Of a DNA stretch of 64,000 nt, positions 40,496-49,365 are shown one piece after another (position 1 is the stretch's first letter; every line of letters starts with the position of its first letter). The notes below the pieces were generated by a model. That model did not search any database. It saw nothing but the letters and a program-made list of their open reading frames with translations, and was not told where the DNA came from. A program made the translations under genes and the position numbers. This DNA is from Burkholderiaceae bacterium (GTDB lineage Bacteria; Pseudomonadota; Gammaproteobacteria; Burkholderiales; Burkholderiaceae_C), in the NCBI GenBank assembly GCA_913776825.1, contig CAJYPV010000018.1:372001-436000 (forward strand), written 5' to 3'.

Positions 40496-41265
40496 GTGTC
40501 GTTGATTTGGATGCGGTCGGCAGTGAGGGCTTTCCCGGAAGTCCGGCGGTGAGGCGGGTGTCCATCACGCAGCGAACCCGCTTGAGGACGGGGTTTGCGG
40601 AGGGCATGAGCGTCCCGGGCCAGTCGCCGCCGTGTGTGTCGAGACGCGGGGCGCATGGCCAGGGACAGGGCGCTGGATGACGAAGTGTCGGATGCGGGGC
40701 GCGACGGCCGGGTAACCAGACGCGACCGGGTGCGATGTCCTGATGAGGGGCTCGGCGGATCGATGGCAGCGTCTGATGCAAACCAGGTTACGGCTCAGGC
40801 ACAAGCGCGCGCCGATGTCGCTGCCGTCACCTGGCTCGAACGGCAGGTGACAACGGCGCCGCATCTTGATGTCTCGAATCTCTCCAATCCTTCCAATCCC
40901 TTCGGACGCCTTCGGTCGCTTCTTTGGGGTCCAAGCGCTTGTTCAGGCACGCCGAATGACCGCTGCGCTCGCAGAGGGCACGACCCCCTGAAATCCGAGC
41001 GATCGCTCTACACCGTAAGCCAAATACCTACTGAAAAAGCTGCCCGAAGAATGCGTTCGCGAAGTTTTCTTCGGCGTTCTGGGGCGATCAATCAACCGCT
41101 GAGAAATCCAGTAACAACTGTTGCGTCTCCCCTCCCGGACTTCCCCCTTCTTAGGGGGTGTCTTGTGACCCCACCGGCCTAAGATGCCCCCGGTCCCGGT
41201 GCTGTACCAAATGTGGCGATCGAGCCGGGGGATCGCGATCAGCCACAACAAGCAGGGGAGGTCGT
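40496..41265. other. Long intergenic region before the response regulator
   Basis: About 770 bp without a credible gene; frames present lack ribosome-binding sites and family features. Its right half (roughly 40,860-41,170) is less GC-rich than the surroundings. An inverted repeat CTTAGG...CCTAAG (41150-41155 and 41178-41183), with complementary GGGGT/ACCCC inside, could form a leader hairpin about 85 nt before the regulator gene. A promoter for that gene is expected here; none was clear. Confidence 0.45.
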
Positions 41266-41979
41266 ATGGAAGTCATGTCCGATGCACGCGCGTTTGCAGT
41301 AGGCGGCAACACGGGTTACGCGATGTCAGCGTTGGCCGCCGCACCGGTGAAGCGCCGTGTGTTGCTGGTGGACGATCACGAACTGGTTCGCGCGGGCATC
41401 CGCACGCTGTACCAGTCCCTGGACGAAATCAGCATCGACTGGATCGAAGCTGCATCGCTGCAGGAAGGCCTGCAGGCGTATGCGGATGGCGTGAGCGGTG
41501 CCGGCGTCGATGCCGTGCTGCTCGATCTGAACCTGGGTGACTGCAAGGGCCTGCAAGGCCTGCGCACCTTCATGGAAACCCATCCGGACGCGCGTGTCGT
41601 GGTCTTCAGCGGCACGCAGGATGAATTCGTGGTGCGGCAGGCGAGGGCGCTCGGCGCCGTCGGCTACCTGCCCAAGGGCGCCCTGATGGCGGAAATGCGC
41701 AGCACCTTGCGCGCGCTGCTCGGCGACAGCCAGCGCCGCGCGGCCGCTCAGGGCGGCTCGCTGTTCCCGCGCTTCCCGTCTTCGGCCATGTATGACCGGG
41801 TCGCCGAACTGGGACCGCGCCACCTCGAAATCCTGGAGCTGGTCCTCTCGGGCTGCAGCAATCAGGAAATCAGCAACTCGACCTCCCTGTCCCTGGGCAC
41901 GGTGAAGAACTATGTGTCTTCGCTGCTGCTGGCGCTCGACGTGAAGTCGCGCTCGCACATGATCAGCCTGTTCCGCTGA
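41266..41979 (+). CDS. NarL/FixJ-type response regulator
   Basis: A 237-residue DNA-binding regulator. The receiver domain begins at RRVLLVDDHELVRAGI with phosphoacceptor Asp in AVLLDLNLGD, Thr/Ser switch in VVFSGTQ and Lys in YLPKGA. The C-terminal LuxR helix-turn-helix is LSGCSNQEISNSTSLSLGTVKNYV. The ATG has GGAGG five nt upstream. It is separated by 5 bp from the hybrid kinase that follows and is probably its output partner. Confidence 0.93.
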   Translation: MEVMSDARAFAVGGNTGYAMSALAAAPVKRRVLLVDDHELVRAGIRTLYQSLDEISIDWIEAASLQEGLQAYADGVSGAGVDAVLLDLNLGDCKGLQGLRTFMETHPDARVVVFSGTQDEFVVRQARALGAVGYLPKGALMAEMRSTLRALLGDSQRRAAAQGGSLFPRFPSSAMYDRVAELGPRHLEILELVLSGCSNQEISNSTSLSLGTVKNYVSSLLLALDVKSRSHMISLFR

Positions 41980-41984
41980 GCCGC

Positions 41985-43823
41985 TTGGCTTCGAAGCGGG
42001 AGAGTCGACCCTCCGAGGATGGACGGTTCGTCGCGGTCGCGGGTGTGACCCGTGACAGCGATGAATCCTTGCAGGAGGGTCGCCGGCAGGAACGACGCGC
42101 GCTCGCGCGTCGATTGGAGGATGCCGCCTTTGACGAGGCCTGGGCCCATTGGCCATGGCTGCTCGCGGCGGTCGCCTTGCCCTTGTTCGTCTCGGCAGCG
42201 GGGCGTGAGATCACCCCCGGCCTGCTGATCTGGTTCATCGGCGTCGCGGCGCTGGCCAGCGGCTGTGTCTGGACGGCGCGCGACATGTCGCATCGACTGT
42301 CGCGACCGGGCGTTCGCGCCTCCTTGAACACGCCCAAAGGCCGGCGCCTGATGCTGCTGCAGGGCGCGGGCTGTCTGGCGCTGTTGTGCCTGCATCCCTG
42401 GGTGGCGGAAATGCCGGGCGCTCGCGCGCCCTTGGCGGGGCCGTTGCTGGCGGCGGCGTCCACCGTGCTGGCCGTGCTGCTGGCGCCGATGGGACGTGGC
42501 GCGGCCGCCGTCGCCTTGCTGCCGGCCTCGGAAGGACTGGCCCGTCTGCTGCAGGACGGCGGCGCCGAACGGCCGTGGCAGGGTGCCGCTTGGTTCGCGG
42601 CCGGGACGGCCGTCGCCGGTCTGGCGTTGCTGGAACATCACCGTTGGCATCGCAATCAGCGCTGGGTGATGCAGCGCGATGACCAGGTCAGCGTGCTCGA
42701 GCATCAGCGCGATGACGCGCTGCGCGCCGATCAGGACAAGAGCCGTTTCCTGGCGATCGCCAGCCATGACCTGCGCCAGCCGGTGCATGCGCTCGGCCTG
42801 TTTGCCGCCACGCTGGAACGTCGTCTGCAAGGCAGCGAAGAAGAGCCGCTGGTCCGCAATGTGATGCGCTCGATCGAAGGCTTGGAGCGCTCCTTCAATG
42901 CGATGCTGGACATCTCCCGGCTCGATGCCGGCACCGTCGAACCCAACATCCAGCATTTCCCGCTGCGGGATCTGTTCCGCCGGCTGCACATGCATTACGC
43001 CGGCCAGGCGGAAGCGGCGGGGCTGGGGCTGCGGTTTTCGCCGGGCGGCAAATCGGTCAGCAGCGATCCGCAATTGCTGGAGCGCATCCTGGGCAATCTG
43101 GTCCAGAACGCGCTGAAGTACACCGAACACGGCGGCGTGGTGGTGGTGGCCCGCACCACGGCCACCCACATCAATGTCGAGGTCTGGGACACCGGCATCG
43201 GCATCAAGCCGGTCGACCTGCCGCGGATCTTCGCGGAGTTCTATCAGATCGGTCATGGCGAACGCAGCCGGGCGCAGGGCCTCGGCATGGGGCTGGCGAT
43301 CGTGAAGCGGCTCGCGCATCTGCTGGGCTATCCGCTGATGGTGTCCTCGCGGCCGGGCAAGGGCACGATGTTCCGGCTCGGCATTCCGTTGGGCGAGCTG
43401 CCGGAAATCCAGGATGTGATCGGCGCCGCCGACACCATCCCGATGCCGGTGATGGAGCCCCGCTCGGTGCTGGTCATCGACGACGAGGAGCCCATCCGCG
43501 AAGGCCTGCGCATCCTGCTGGAAGAGTGGGGTTATGAATCCCGCCAGGCCGCCACCGCCGAGGAGGCCGAGCAGATCGTCCGCTCCCGCGTGATGGTGCC
43601 GGACCTGATCCTGTCCGACCTGCATCTGGGCGACGGGCCGGATGGCATCTCCGCCATCCAGGGCGTGCGGCGCCTGCTGGGACGGGATGTTCCGGCCATC
43701 CTCGTCACCGGCGACACCAGCCGCGAGGAGATGCGCCGCGCCACCGACAGCGGCCACACCGTGCTGTTCAAGCCGCTGCAGCCGCGCAAGCTCTTCAATG
43801 CGCTGCGGGGCATGGTGTCCTGA
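41985..43823 (+). CDS. Hybrid sensor histidine kinase with C-terminal receiver
   Basis: About 612 residues. Several N-terminal membrane helices (WLLAAVALPLFVSAAG, LLIWFIGVAALASGCVW, then three weaker ones) with very short loops suggest sensing within the membrane. The His box is LAIASHDLRQPVHALGLF, of the type often found in hybrid kinases of this class, followed by HATPase motifs NLVQNALKYTEHGG and GLGMGLAIVKRL. The receiver has Asp in LILSDLHLGDGPDG. Start is uncertain: TTG at 41985 is used for coupling to the upstream regulator, and a GTG at 42045 is an alternative. Forms a two-gene signalling operon just upstream of the T6SS; control of the T6SS is possible but unproven. Confidence 0.88.
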   Translation: MASKRESRPSEDGRFVAVAGVTRDSDESLQEGRRQERRALARRLEDAAFDEAWAHWPWLLAAVALPLFVSAAGREITPGLLIWFIGVAALASGCVWTARDMSHRLSRPGVRASLNTPKGRRLMLLQGAGCLALLCLHPWVAEMPGARAPLAGPLLAAASTVLAVLLAPMGRGAAAVALLPASEGLARLLQDGGAERPWQGAAWFAAGTAVAGLALLEHHRWHRNQRWVMQRDDQVSVLEHQRDDALRADQDKSRFLAIASHDLRQPVHALGLFAATLERRLQGSEEEPLVRNVMRSIEGLERSFNAMLDISRLDAGTVEPNIQHFPLRDLFRRLHMHYAGQAEAAGLGLRFSPGGKSVSSDPQLLERILGNLVQNALKYTEHGGVVVVARTTATHINVEVWDTGIGIKPVDLPRIFAEFYQIGHGERSRAQGLGMGLAIVKRLAHLLGYPLMVSSRPGKGTMFRLGIPLGELPEIQDVIGAADTIPMPVMEPRSVLVIDDEEPIREGLRILLEEWGYESRQAATAEEAEQIVRSRVMVPDLILSDLHLGDGPDGISAIQGVRRLLGRDVPAILVTGDTSREEMRRATDSGHTVLFKPLQPRKLFNALRGMVS

Positions 43824-44022
43824 GGCCGGGCGGCCATTCCGGCCGTCGCTTTCCGCGCTCATTGATCGCCGTCGACTCGCCCGGCCGCTCGCGCGCAGCG
43901 GTGCAAGGCCCCTGACCATCACCCGGAAAGGGCCGTGAGCAGGGCGTTGCCGTGGCTTGAACGCCCGGAATCCGCGTCCGATCACGCCGATCGACCACCC
44001 TGTCGGGGGGCGTCGCCGCAGA

Positions 44023-44036
44023 AAGTGACTTTCGAC
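44023..44036 (+). promoter_or_regulatory. Shared T6SS upstream motif, copy 1 (before tssA)
   Basis: AAGTGACTTTCGAC, identical to the sequence at 57537-57550 before vgrG. Here it overlaps the perfect repeat GAAAGT-G-ACTTTC. A -10-like ATAGAGT lies with its TAG 26 nt beyond the motif, exactly as at vgrG. Probably an activator-binding site or extended promoter element. Confidence 0.65.
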
Positions 44037-44104
44037 CACTGCGCATTGCGGCCGGGATCAATAGAGTCCAGCACATCCTCATTGCCCTGTGCTTGTTGCC
44101 TCCA

Positions 44105-45133
44105 ATGGCTGAACTCGATCTCGACGCGCTGCTGGCTCCTCTTCAGGACGATGCCCCCTGTGGCCCGGACCTGGAGTACGACGCTGCCTTCCTGGCGCTG
44201 CAGACCGCCGGGGAGGGTAAGCCCGAGCAGCAATACGGCGACACCGTCATCCCCGCGGAAGAGCCGGACTGGATCAAGGTGCAGGAACAGGCGCTGGCGC
44301 TGGCCCAGCGCACCCGTGACCTGCGCATCGCCGTCTATCTGGTGCGCAGCGCCGCCCGGCTGCAAGGCTTTGCCGCCGCGCTGCAGGCCCTGCGCCTGAC
44401 CCACGGCCTGCTGGAACAACACTGGGCCCAGGTGCATCCGCAGCTCGACGCCAGCGATGGCGACGATCCGACGATGCGCCTGAATGCCTTGCTGCCGCTG
44501 GTCAGCCACAGTGCCGCGCTGGCGGACCTGCGCGCGGCCAGCCTGACCGGCCAGCGCGGTGGCCCGCGGGTGCGGGACATCGAACTCGCCTTCGGCGGCG
44601 CCGATCCGATGGACGGCGAATCCGTGCCCTCGCCGCAAGGCCTGCTGGACGGCCTGTCGGCCCAGGCCTCGGCCGATCCGTCGCTGGTCGAGCGGCTGGC
44701 GGCGGGCGTGAGCGTCGCGCAATCGATCGGCGCGGTGATCGACGACCACCTCGGTGCCGGCATGGGGCTGGATGTGACCCCGCTGGTGCGCCTGCTCAAG
44801 CCGCTGGCCGCAGTGGCCGCGCAACTGGGCAGTGGCGTCACGGCCGGCGCGACCGACACCGACGAGGCCGCAGGCCACGGCGGGGCGGAAGTCGCGGCGA
44901 TGCCGGGGCGCCTCGTCGCCGCCGCGCCCGGCGTGATCGCCAGCCGCGAGGACGCGATGCGCGCGCTGCAAAAGGTCTGCGAATGGATCGAGCACAACGA
45001 GCCCAGCAATCCCGCGCCGCTGCTGATCCGCCGCGCCCAGCGCCTGATGAGCAAGAACTTCATGGACATCATTCGCGATCTCGTGCCGGACGGCCTGCAT
45101 GAGATCGAGAAGCTGGCCGGCAGTCCCGAATGA
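44105..45133 (+). CDS. tssA: Type VI secretion protein TssA
   Basis: A 342-residue TssA of the ImpA_N family, which organises baseplate and sheath assembly. The conserved N-terminus reads DAPCGPDLEYDAAFLAL, followed by EPDWIKVQEQALAL and TRDLRIAVYL. The C-terminal part (ASREDAMRALQKVCEWIEHNEPSNPAPLLIRRA) is the short C-terminal domain type. First gene of the T6SS operon, with the 14-bp shared motif 70 nt upstream. Confidence 0.95.
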   Translation: MAELDLDALLAPLQDDAPCGPDLEYDAAFLALQTAGEGKPEQQYGDTVIPAEEPDWIKVQEQALALAQRTRDLRIAVYLVRSAARLQGFAAALQALRLTHGLLEQHWAQVHPQLDASDGDDPTMRLNALLPLVSHSAALADLRAASLTGQRGGPRVRDIELAFGGADPMDGESVPSPQGLLDGLSAQASADPSLVERLAAGVSVAQSIGAVIDDHLGAGMGLDVTPLVRLLKPLAAVAAQLGSGVTAGATDTDEAAGHGGAEVAAMPGRLVAAAPGVIASREDAMRALQKVCEWIEHNEPSNPAPLLIRRAQRLMSKNFMDIIRDLVPDGLHEIEKLAGSPE

Positions 45134-45292
45134 GTCCGTCCGCACGCCGAGGCCGATGCCGCGCCTGAGCGCCGGCCCAGCCGTGCACCGACCCGCGACC
45201 GACCGACCGCCATTCACGATCCGACAGCCCACCAGCGACCGATCACCTTCCCATAACAACGCCGACGACGACACCACCCCGAAGGAGCAGCC

Positions 45293-45808
45293 ATGGCCAC
45301 CAGCAGCCAGAAGTTCATTGCCAGGAACCGCGCCCCGCGCGTTCAGATCGAATACGACGTGGAGCTCTACGGCGCCGAGAAGAAGGTGCAGCTGCCCTTC
45401 GTCATGGGCGTGCTGTCGGATCTGTCCGGCAAGCCGTCCGAGCCGCTGCCGCCGGTGTCGGATCGCAAGTTCCTCGATTTCGACGTGGACAACTTCGACG
45501 CCCGCATGAAGGCGATGAAGCCGCGCGTCGCCTTCGCGGTGCCCAACACGCTGACCGGCGAGGGCAACCTGATGGTGGACGTCACCTTTGAAAGCATGGA
45601 CGACTTCTCGCCCGCCGCGGTGGCGCGCAAGGTCGACGGCCTGAAGCAATTGCTCGAAGCCCGTCAGCAGCTGGCCAACCTGATCACCTACATGGACGGC
45701 AAGGCCGGCGCTGAGCAGCTGATCGCCAAGGTCGTCAAGGATGAAGCGCTGCTGAAGTCGCTGGCTTCCGCGCCGCAAAAGCCTGACGCGCCTTCGGACG
45801 CGCAATAA
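45293..45808 (+). CDS. tssB: Type VI contractile sheath small subunit TssB
   Basis: Forms the contractile sheath with TssC (171 aa, normal length). Typical residues: FIARNRAPRVQIEYDVE, LPFVMGVLSDLSG and FLDFDVDNFDARM. AAGGAG precedes the ATG. It lies 38 bp before tssC. Confidence 0.97.
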   Translation: MATSSQKFIARNRAPRVQIEYDVELYGAEKKVQLPFVMGVLSDLSGKPSEPLPPVSDRKFLDFDVDNFDARMKAMKPRVAFAVPNTLTGEGNLMVDVTFESMDDFSPAAVARKVDGLKQLLEARQQLANLITYMDGKAGAEQLIAKVVKDEALLKSLASAPQKPDAPSDAQ

Positions 45809-45846
45809 CGCCACCCATCCCCCTGCACGCATCGGGAGCACCCCAC

Positions 45847-47346
45847 ATGGCCGAAGAGACCCTCGCCCAATCAGCCGCCTCACTCAAAGGCATCGAGTAC
45901 GAAGGCGGCGAATTCGCGCAGCTGCTGAACAAGGAATTCAAGCCCAAGACGGATGAGGCCAAGTCCGCCGTCGAGCAGGCCGTGCTGACCCTGGCTCAGC
46001 AAGCGCTGTCGCAAACCCAGCTGATCGGCAGCGATGTCATCGTCTCGATCGAGGCGATGATCGCCGAGCTCGACAAGAAGCTGTCCGAGCAGGTCAATGC
46101 GATCCTGCACCATGCCGAATTCCAGCAGCTGGAAAGCGCCTGGCGCGGCCTGCACTACCTGGTCAACAACACCGAGACCGACGAGCAGCTCAAGATCCGC
46201 GTGATGAGCATCTCGAAGAACGAGCTGGGCAAGACCCTCAAGCGCTACAAGGGCGCCGCCTGGGATCAGAGCCCGCTGTTCAAGCGGGTCTATGAAGAGG
46301 AATACGGCCAGTTCGGCGGTGAGCCCTTCGGTTGCCTGGTCGGCGACTACTACTTCGACCACAGCCCGCCGGATGTCGAGCTGCTGGGCGAGATGGCCAA
46401 GGTGTCCGCTGCGGCGCATTCGCCCTTCATCGCCGCGGTGAATCCGTCGCTGATGCAGATGGGCTCGTGGCAGGAGCTGGCCAATCCGCGCGACCTGACC
46501 AAGATCTTCGGCACGCCGGAATACGCAGCCTGGAAGTCGCTGCGCGAATCCGACGATGCGCGCTACATCGGTCTGGCCATGCCGCGCTTCCTGGCGCGTC
46601 TGCCGTATGGCGCCAAGACCAATCCGGTCGAGGAATTCAATTTCGAGGAAGAGACCGGCGGCGGCAATCACAACGCCTACACCTGGGCCAATTCGGCCTA
46701 TGCGATGGCGGCCAACATCAACCGTTCGTTCAAGACCTACGGCTGGTGCACCCGCATCCGCGGCGTGGAATCGGGCGGCGCGGTGGAGAACCTGCCGGCC
46801 CACACCTTCCCGACCGACGAAGGCGGCGTGGCGATGAAGTGCCCGACGGAAATCGCCATCAGCGATCGCCGTGAAGCCGAGCTGGCCCGCAATGGCTTCA
46901 TGCCGCTGGTGCACCGCAAGAATTCCGACTTCGCCGCCTTCATCGGTGCGCAATCGCTGCAGCGCCCGGCCGAATACGACGATCCGGATGCGACCGCCAA
47001 TGCCAACCTGGCCGCGCGCCTGCCGTATCTGTTCGCCTGCACCCGTTTCGCGCATTACCTGAAGTGCATCGTGCGCGACAAGGTGGGCTCCTTCAAGGAG
47101 CGCGGCGAGATGGAGCGCTGGCTCAACAAATGGATCATGAATTACGTCGACGGTGATCCGGCGAATTCGTCCGAGACCACCAAGTCGCAAAAGCCGCTGG
47201 CTGCGGCGGAAGTGCTGGTCGAGGAAATCCCCGGCAATCCCGGCTACTACACCTCGAAGTTTTTCCTGCGTCCGCATTACCAGCTCGAAGGCCTGACCGT
47301 GTCGCTGCGGCTGGTGTCCAAGCTGCCGTCGGAAAAAGGCAAATAA
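45847..47346 (+). CDS. tssC: Type VI contractile sheath large subunit TssC
   Basis: 499 aa, full length. TssC signatures include FQQLESAWRGLHYLVNNT, PFGCLVGDYYFDHSP, FLARLPYGAKTNPVEEF and the C-terminal PGYYTSKFFLRPHYQLEGL. It polymerises with TssB around the Hcp tube and its C-terminal region interacts with the baseplate. An intrinsic terminator-like hairpin follows within 70 bp. Confidence 0.97.
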   Translation: MAEETLAQSAASLKGIEYEGGEFAQLLNKEFKPKTDEAKSAVEQAVLTLAQQALSQTQLIGSDVIVSIEAMIAELDKKLSEQVNAILHHAEFQQLESAWRGLHYLVNNTETDEQLKIRVMSISKNELGKTLKRYKGAAWDQSPLFKRVYEEEYGQFGGEPFGCLVGDYYFDHSPPDVELLGEMAKVSAAAHSPFIAAVNPSLMQMGSWQELANPRDLTKIFGTPEYAAWKSLRESDDARYIGLAMPRFLARLPYGAKTNPVEEFNFEEETGGGNHNAYTWANSAYAMAANINRSFKTYGWCTRIRGVESGGAVENLPAHTFPTDEGGVAMKCPTEIAISDRREAELARNGFMPLVHRKNSDFAAFIGAQSLQRPAEYDDPDATANANLAARLPYLFACTRFAHYLKCIVRDKVGSFKERGEMERWLNKWIMNYVDGDPANSSETTKSQKPLAAAEVLVEEIPGNPGYYTSKFFLRPHYQLEGLTVSLRLVSKLPSEKGK

Positions 47347-47396
47347 CACTTCCCCCCTGATGCCGTGACGGCTGCGTCCGGCATGTCCACAGGTTC

Positions 47397-47418
47397 CGGG
47401 CCCCCCGGCCCGTTTTTT
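47397..47418 (+). terminator. Intrinsic terminator-like hairpin between tssC and hcp
   Basis: CGGGCC-CCCC-GGCCCG followed directly by six T residues. In an operon this would act as a partial terminator, or mark a separate hcp transcript. Confidence 0.75.
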
Positions 47419-47446
47419 GAGCCCCGCACGCGTTGACGCGGGGCTC
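47419..47446 (+). promoter_or_regulatory. Hairpin in the hcp leader
   Basis: GAGCCCCGC-N10-GCGGGGCTC, a perfect 9-bp stem immediately after the terminator-like element and 32 nt before the hcp start. It could protect the 5' end of a processed, abundant hcp mRNA. That role is inferred. Confidence 0.5.
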
Positions 47447-47478
47447 GTTCCCACGAGTCCATCAAGGAGAGACCGACC

Positions 47479-47958
47479 ATGACGATCGACGCCAATCTGA
47501 AGCTCGCCGGTGTTGAAGGCGAATCCACCCACAAGGACCACAAGGGCGAGATCGATCTGCTCGCCTGGTCCTGGGACGTGCGCCAGGAAAGCACGGCTGC
47601 CGCGGGCTCCGGCTCCGGCAAGGGCAAGGGCATCCCTGGCCAGCTGGTGTTCGCGCACTACTACGACAAGGCCTCCCCGGTCCTGGCGAAGTTCTGCGCC
47701 AACGGCAAGCATTTCGACAGCGCCGTCATCACCTGCCGCAAGGCCGGTGAAGGCCAGCAGGACTTCCTGAAGGTCACGCTGAAGCAAGTGCTGGTGACCT
47801 CGGTGTCGCCGTCCGCCAGCAGCGGTGGCGAAATCTCGGAAAGCGTGTCGCTGAGCTATGCCGACATCGAGTTCGAGTACAAGGCACAGGACGCCAAGGG
47901 TGGCCTGGGCGGTGCGGTGAAGTTCGGCTGGAACGTCGCCACCACCGAAACCCGTTGA
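47479..47958 (+). CDS. hcp: Hcp tube protein (first copy)
   Basis: A 159-residue Hcp, which forms the stacked hexameric inner tube of the T6SS. Family features: NLKLAGVEGESTHKDHKGEIDLLAWSW and SVSLSYADIEFEYKAQD. An Ala/Gly/Ser loop (AAGSGSGKGKG) is inserted in the first half. AAGGAGA precedes the ATG. Confidence 0.96.
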   Translation: MTIDANLKLAGVEGESTHKDHKGEIDLLAWSWDVRQESTAAAGSGSGKGKGIPGQLVFAHYYDKASPVLAKFCANGKHFDSAVITCRKAGEGQQDFLKVTLKQVLVTSVSPSASSGGEISESVSLSYADIEFEYKAQDAKGGLGGAVKFGWNVATTETR

Positions 47959-47999
47959 TGACGGCGGGGCCGCGTGAGCGGCCCTGGACGACACCCCAA

Positions 48000-48025
48000 G
48001 CGGCCCGCCCCGACGGGCGGGCCGC
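48000..48025 (+). terminator. Strong GC hairpin between the two hcp genes
   Basis: GCGGCCCGCCC-CGAC-GGGCGGGCCGC, a perfect 11-bp stem with 4-nt loop. Lacking a U-tract, it more likely limits read-through or blocks 3' decay of the first hcp mRNA. Confidence 0.55.
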
Positions 48026-48067
48026 CCTCGTGCATGGCTGCCCTGCGTGGCCGTGCCGGAGCAAGAC

Positions 48068-48565
48068 ATGCTGATGAATACCGGCGGCGCCGCCAGCGCC
48101 GACATGTACCTGGATCTCACCCTCAAGCGGGCCGGCAAGGTCAAGGGCGAGTCCACCTCCACCGGCCATGCCAACGACATCGTCGTGCACGGCTTCAGCT
48201 GGGGCGTGGGGGCGGCGGGCGATGCGGTCGTCGGTCAAGGCACCGGACGCCGCAGCTATCGCCAGCTGGTGATCACCAAGGGGCTGGACAGCGCCAGCAC
48301 CGCGCTGATGAGCGCCGTGGCCAGCAATGATGAAGTGCGTGCCGCCAAGCTGTGCCTGCGCAAGGCCGGCGGCGAGCAGCAGGACTACTTCACCCTGACG
48401 CTGGAAAAGGCCCGTGTGGCCGCTTATGACATCGAATCCGCGGACGACGGCACGCCCGTCGAACGCATCACCTTGAGCTTCCAGAAGGTCGCCATCGAAT
48501 ACCGCGTGCAGGGCGCCACCGGCCAGATCGGCGGCACCCACAGCTTCAATGACGACCTGACCTGA
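48068..48565 (+). CDS. Second Hcp-family protein
   Basis: 165 aa, clearly Hcp family (MYLDLTLKRAGKVKGESTSTGHANDIVVHGFSWG and ERITLSFQKVAIEYRVQG) but divergent from the copy just upstream. It could form part of the tube, cap it, or carry a specific effector. The start at MLMNTGGA is chosen for GGAG six nt upstream; a GTG seven codons earlier is an alternative. It is 8 bp before tagJ. Confidence 0.92.
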   Translation: MLMNTGGAASADMYLDLTLKRAGKVKGESTSTGHANDIVVHGFSWGVGAAGDAVVGQGTGRRSYRQLVITKGLDSASTALMSAVASNDEVRAAKLCLRKAGGEQQDYFTLTLEKARVAAYDIESADDGTPVERITLSFQKVAIEYRVQGATGQIGGTHSFNDDLT

Positions 48566-48573
48566 GGCAGCGG

Positions 48574-49365
48574 ATGAGCACCGTCGAGCAACTGATCGCC
48601 GCGGGCCAGCCCACCGCCGCGCTGGCCGAATTGCAGCAGCTGGTGCGCCAGCGGCCGCAGGATGCCAGGCTGCGCGTGCTGCTGTTCCAGCTGCTGGCCG
48701 TGGCCGGTCAATGGGCCCGCGCGGCGGCCCAACTGGAAGTCTGCGGGGAGCTGGACGCCAGCACCCTGGCCATGGTGAACACCTACCGTGAAGCGCTCAA
48801 GTGCGAGCTGGTGCGCGAAGCCGTCTTCGACGGCAAGACCACGCCGATGGTGATGGGCGAGCCCGCCGAATGGGTGGTCTCGCTGATCCAGGCCTTGAAG
48901 ATGGACGCCGACGGCGACAAGGCCGCCGCTGCCACGCTGCGCGCGCAGGCGCTGGAGCAGGCGCCGGCCACGCCCGGCACGCTGGACGGCCAGGCCTTCG
49001 ACTGGCTCTGCGACGGCGATTCCCGCCTGGGCCCCTTGCTGGAAGCGGTGATCAATGGCCGCTACTGCTGGGTGCCCTATGCGGCGCTGGCCAAGATCCA
49101 GATCGAGCCGCCGGAGGATCTGCGCGACCTGGTCTGGATGCCCGCTCACCTCGAATTCCCCAACGGCGGCGCCTCGGTGGCGCTGATCCCGACGCGCTAT
49201 CCGCGCAGCGCCAGCCTCGGCGACGAGCGCGCCTGGATGTCGCGCCTGACCGAATGGCAGCCGATCACCGACGAGCATTTCACCGGTGTCGGCCAGCGCG
49301 TGCTGATGACCGACCAGGGTGAGGCAGGATTGCTGGATGTCCGTCTCATCGAATTGAGGAACTGA
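48574..49365 (+). CDS. tagJ: T6SS accessory protein TagJ (ImpE/SciE family)
   Basis: 263 aa. The N-terminal helical repeat region (GQPTAALAELQQLVRQRPQDARLRVLLFQLL) and the C-terminal ImpE domain (RYCWVPYAALAKIQIEPPEDLRDLVW, ARYPRSAS-like PTRYPRSASLGDE) are typical. TagJ binds the TssB sheath subunit and is thought to tune sheath recycling by ClpV. One base separates its stop from the next start. Confidence 0.93.
   Translation: MSTVEQLIAAGQPTAALAELQQLVRQRPQDARLRVLLFQLLAVAGQWARAAAQLEVCGELDASTLAMVNTYREALKCELVREAVFDGKTTPMVMGEPAEWVVSLIQALKMDADGDKAAAATLRAQALEQAPATPGTLDGQAFDWLCDGDSRLGPLLEAVINGRYCWVPYAALAKIQIEPPEDLRDLVWMPAHLEFPNGGASVALIPTRYPRSASLGDERAWMSRLTEWQPITDEHFTGVGQRVLMTDQGEAGLLDVRLIELRN

Noticed and set aside
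40634..41182. 182-codon frame in the gap before the response regulator
   Set aside because: No ribosome-binding site, Arg-rich mixed composition and no family match; treated as non-coding.
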